A stretch of DNA of 5,752 nucleotides from Candidatus Coatesiibacteriota bacterium (lineage in GTDB: Bacteria; B130-G9): contig JAFGIT010000381.1 of the NCBI GenBank assembly GCA_016929465.1, positions 1 to 5,752 of the forward strand, written 5' to 3'. The notes below the pieces were generated by a model. It saw nothing but the letters and a program-made list of their open reading frames with translations. It was not told the DNA's origin and searched no databases. The number at the start of each line of letters is the position of its first letter. Position 1 is the first letter of the stretch. Shown here one piece after another: positions 5,307-5,752 of this stretch. Position numbers and translations under genes: made by a program.

Positions 5307-5752
5307 ATGAACGCCATCGAGTTTCGGAACGTATCCGAGAAGTACACGCTTCGCCGAGGCCATGCCGCCAGTTTGAAGTCGGTCCTTTTGAGTTTCGGCA
5401 GGGGCGTCGAGGGCTCGAAGGAGACGTTCTGGGCGTTGAAGGACCTGAGCCTATCAGTGCCTGAGGGCTCCGTGGTCGGCATCATCGGTGAGAACGGGGC
5501 AGGGAAGAGCACTCTACTGAAGCTCGCGACGGGGATCATCGAGCCGGATTCCGGCGAGGTCGAGGTCAGGGGGCGCGTATCTGCCCTTCTGGAGCTCGGT
5601 GCAGGCTTTCATCCAGAACTGACTGGCCGGGAGAACGTTTTCTTGAACGGCTCTATCCTCGGCCTCAAGCGGCGTGAGATCATCGACTGCTTCGACAGGA
5701 TCGTCGAGTTCTCGGAGCTCGAGGAGTTCATCGACATGCCGGTCAAGTCGTA
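5307..5752 (+). CDS. ABC-transporter ATPase for polysaccharide export (Wzt/TagH type), 3' truncated by window
   Basis: 148 codons are visible before the window ends in the middle of a Tyr codon. The Walker A motif is GENGAGKST (61-69), inside [17 protein letters not shown]. The Q-loop region reads [18 protein letters not shown] (93-110) followed by [27 protein letters not shown] (132-148) leads up to the signature motif, which lies outside the window. The [15 protein letters not shown] and [14 protein letters not shown] stretches are diagnostic of the ATPase that drives export of O-antigen, teichoic acid or similar lipid-linked polysaccharide, working with a Wzm/TagG-type permease. The N-terminus has the long loop (about 15-42) before [10 protein letters not shown] usual in this family. 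Neither permease nor glycosyltransferases are in view, and a C-terminal carbohydrate-binding domain cannot be checked. It may be cotranscribed with the toxin-antitoxin pair. Confidence 0.92.
   Translation, partial: MNAIEFRNVSEKYTLRRGHAASLKSVLLSFGRGVEGSKETFWALKDLSLSVPEGSVVGIIGENGAGKSTLLKLATGIIEPDSGEVEVRGRVSALLELGAGFHPELTGRENVFLNGSILGLKRREIIDCFDRIVEFSELEEFIDMPVKS

Overview
This is a mid-GC window from a bacterium that I cannot name. It probably comes from an uncultivated lineage with two membranes. The reasons are a lipoprotein-type signal peptide, two further secreted proteins, a Wzt-like polysaccharide-export ATPase, and an intergenic region built from short dispersed-type repeats like those I recall from Planctomycetes/Verrucomicrobia-type and candidate-phylum genomes. 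The phylum statement is inference only.

Left part, minus strand (1-2046): two tandem paralogues of the FGE-sulfatase/SUMF1 fold overlap by 4 bases (GTGA). The upstream one (1042-2046) has a Sec signal peptide and the downstream one (65-1045) a probable lipoprotein signal. Neither keeps the cysteine pair of true formylglycine-generating enzymes. A third gene of this operon begins at base 16, behind a very good Shine-Dalgarno, and leaves the window.

Middle (2047-2626): a 580-base divergent intergenic region without a convincing gene. It holds a 7-bp tandem repeat that supplies possible -35 boxes for the minus-strand operon, a near-perfect 16-bp direct repeat flanking a hairpin, a 10-bp tandem repeat, and two more hairpins.

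Right part, plus strand (2627-5752): a 714-residue secreted protein with a seven-bladed Reg_prop-type beta-propeller, three PKD-like domains and an uncharacterised C-terminal domain. A type II toxin-antitoxin pair follows (small antitoxin plus ParE/RelE-fold toxin, overlapping by 13 bases). After a 27-base gap comes the 5' part of an ABC-transporter ATPase of the Wzt/TagH polysaccharide-export type, cut by the window end.

The left and middle genes look like a set of secreted or surface proteins. The right edge looks like the start of a surface-polysaccharide export locus with a toxin-antitoxin pair at its boundary. I see no proof of a new defence or catalytic system. The most unusual items are the propeller-PKD protein with its unnamed C-terminal domain, the cysteine-altered SUMF1 pair and the repeat mosaic that doubles as promoter DNA.
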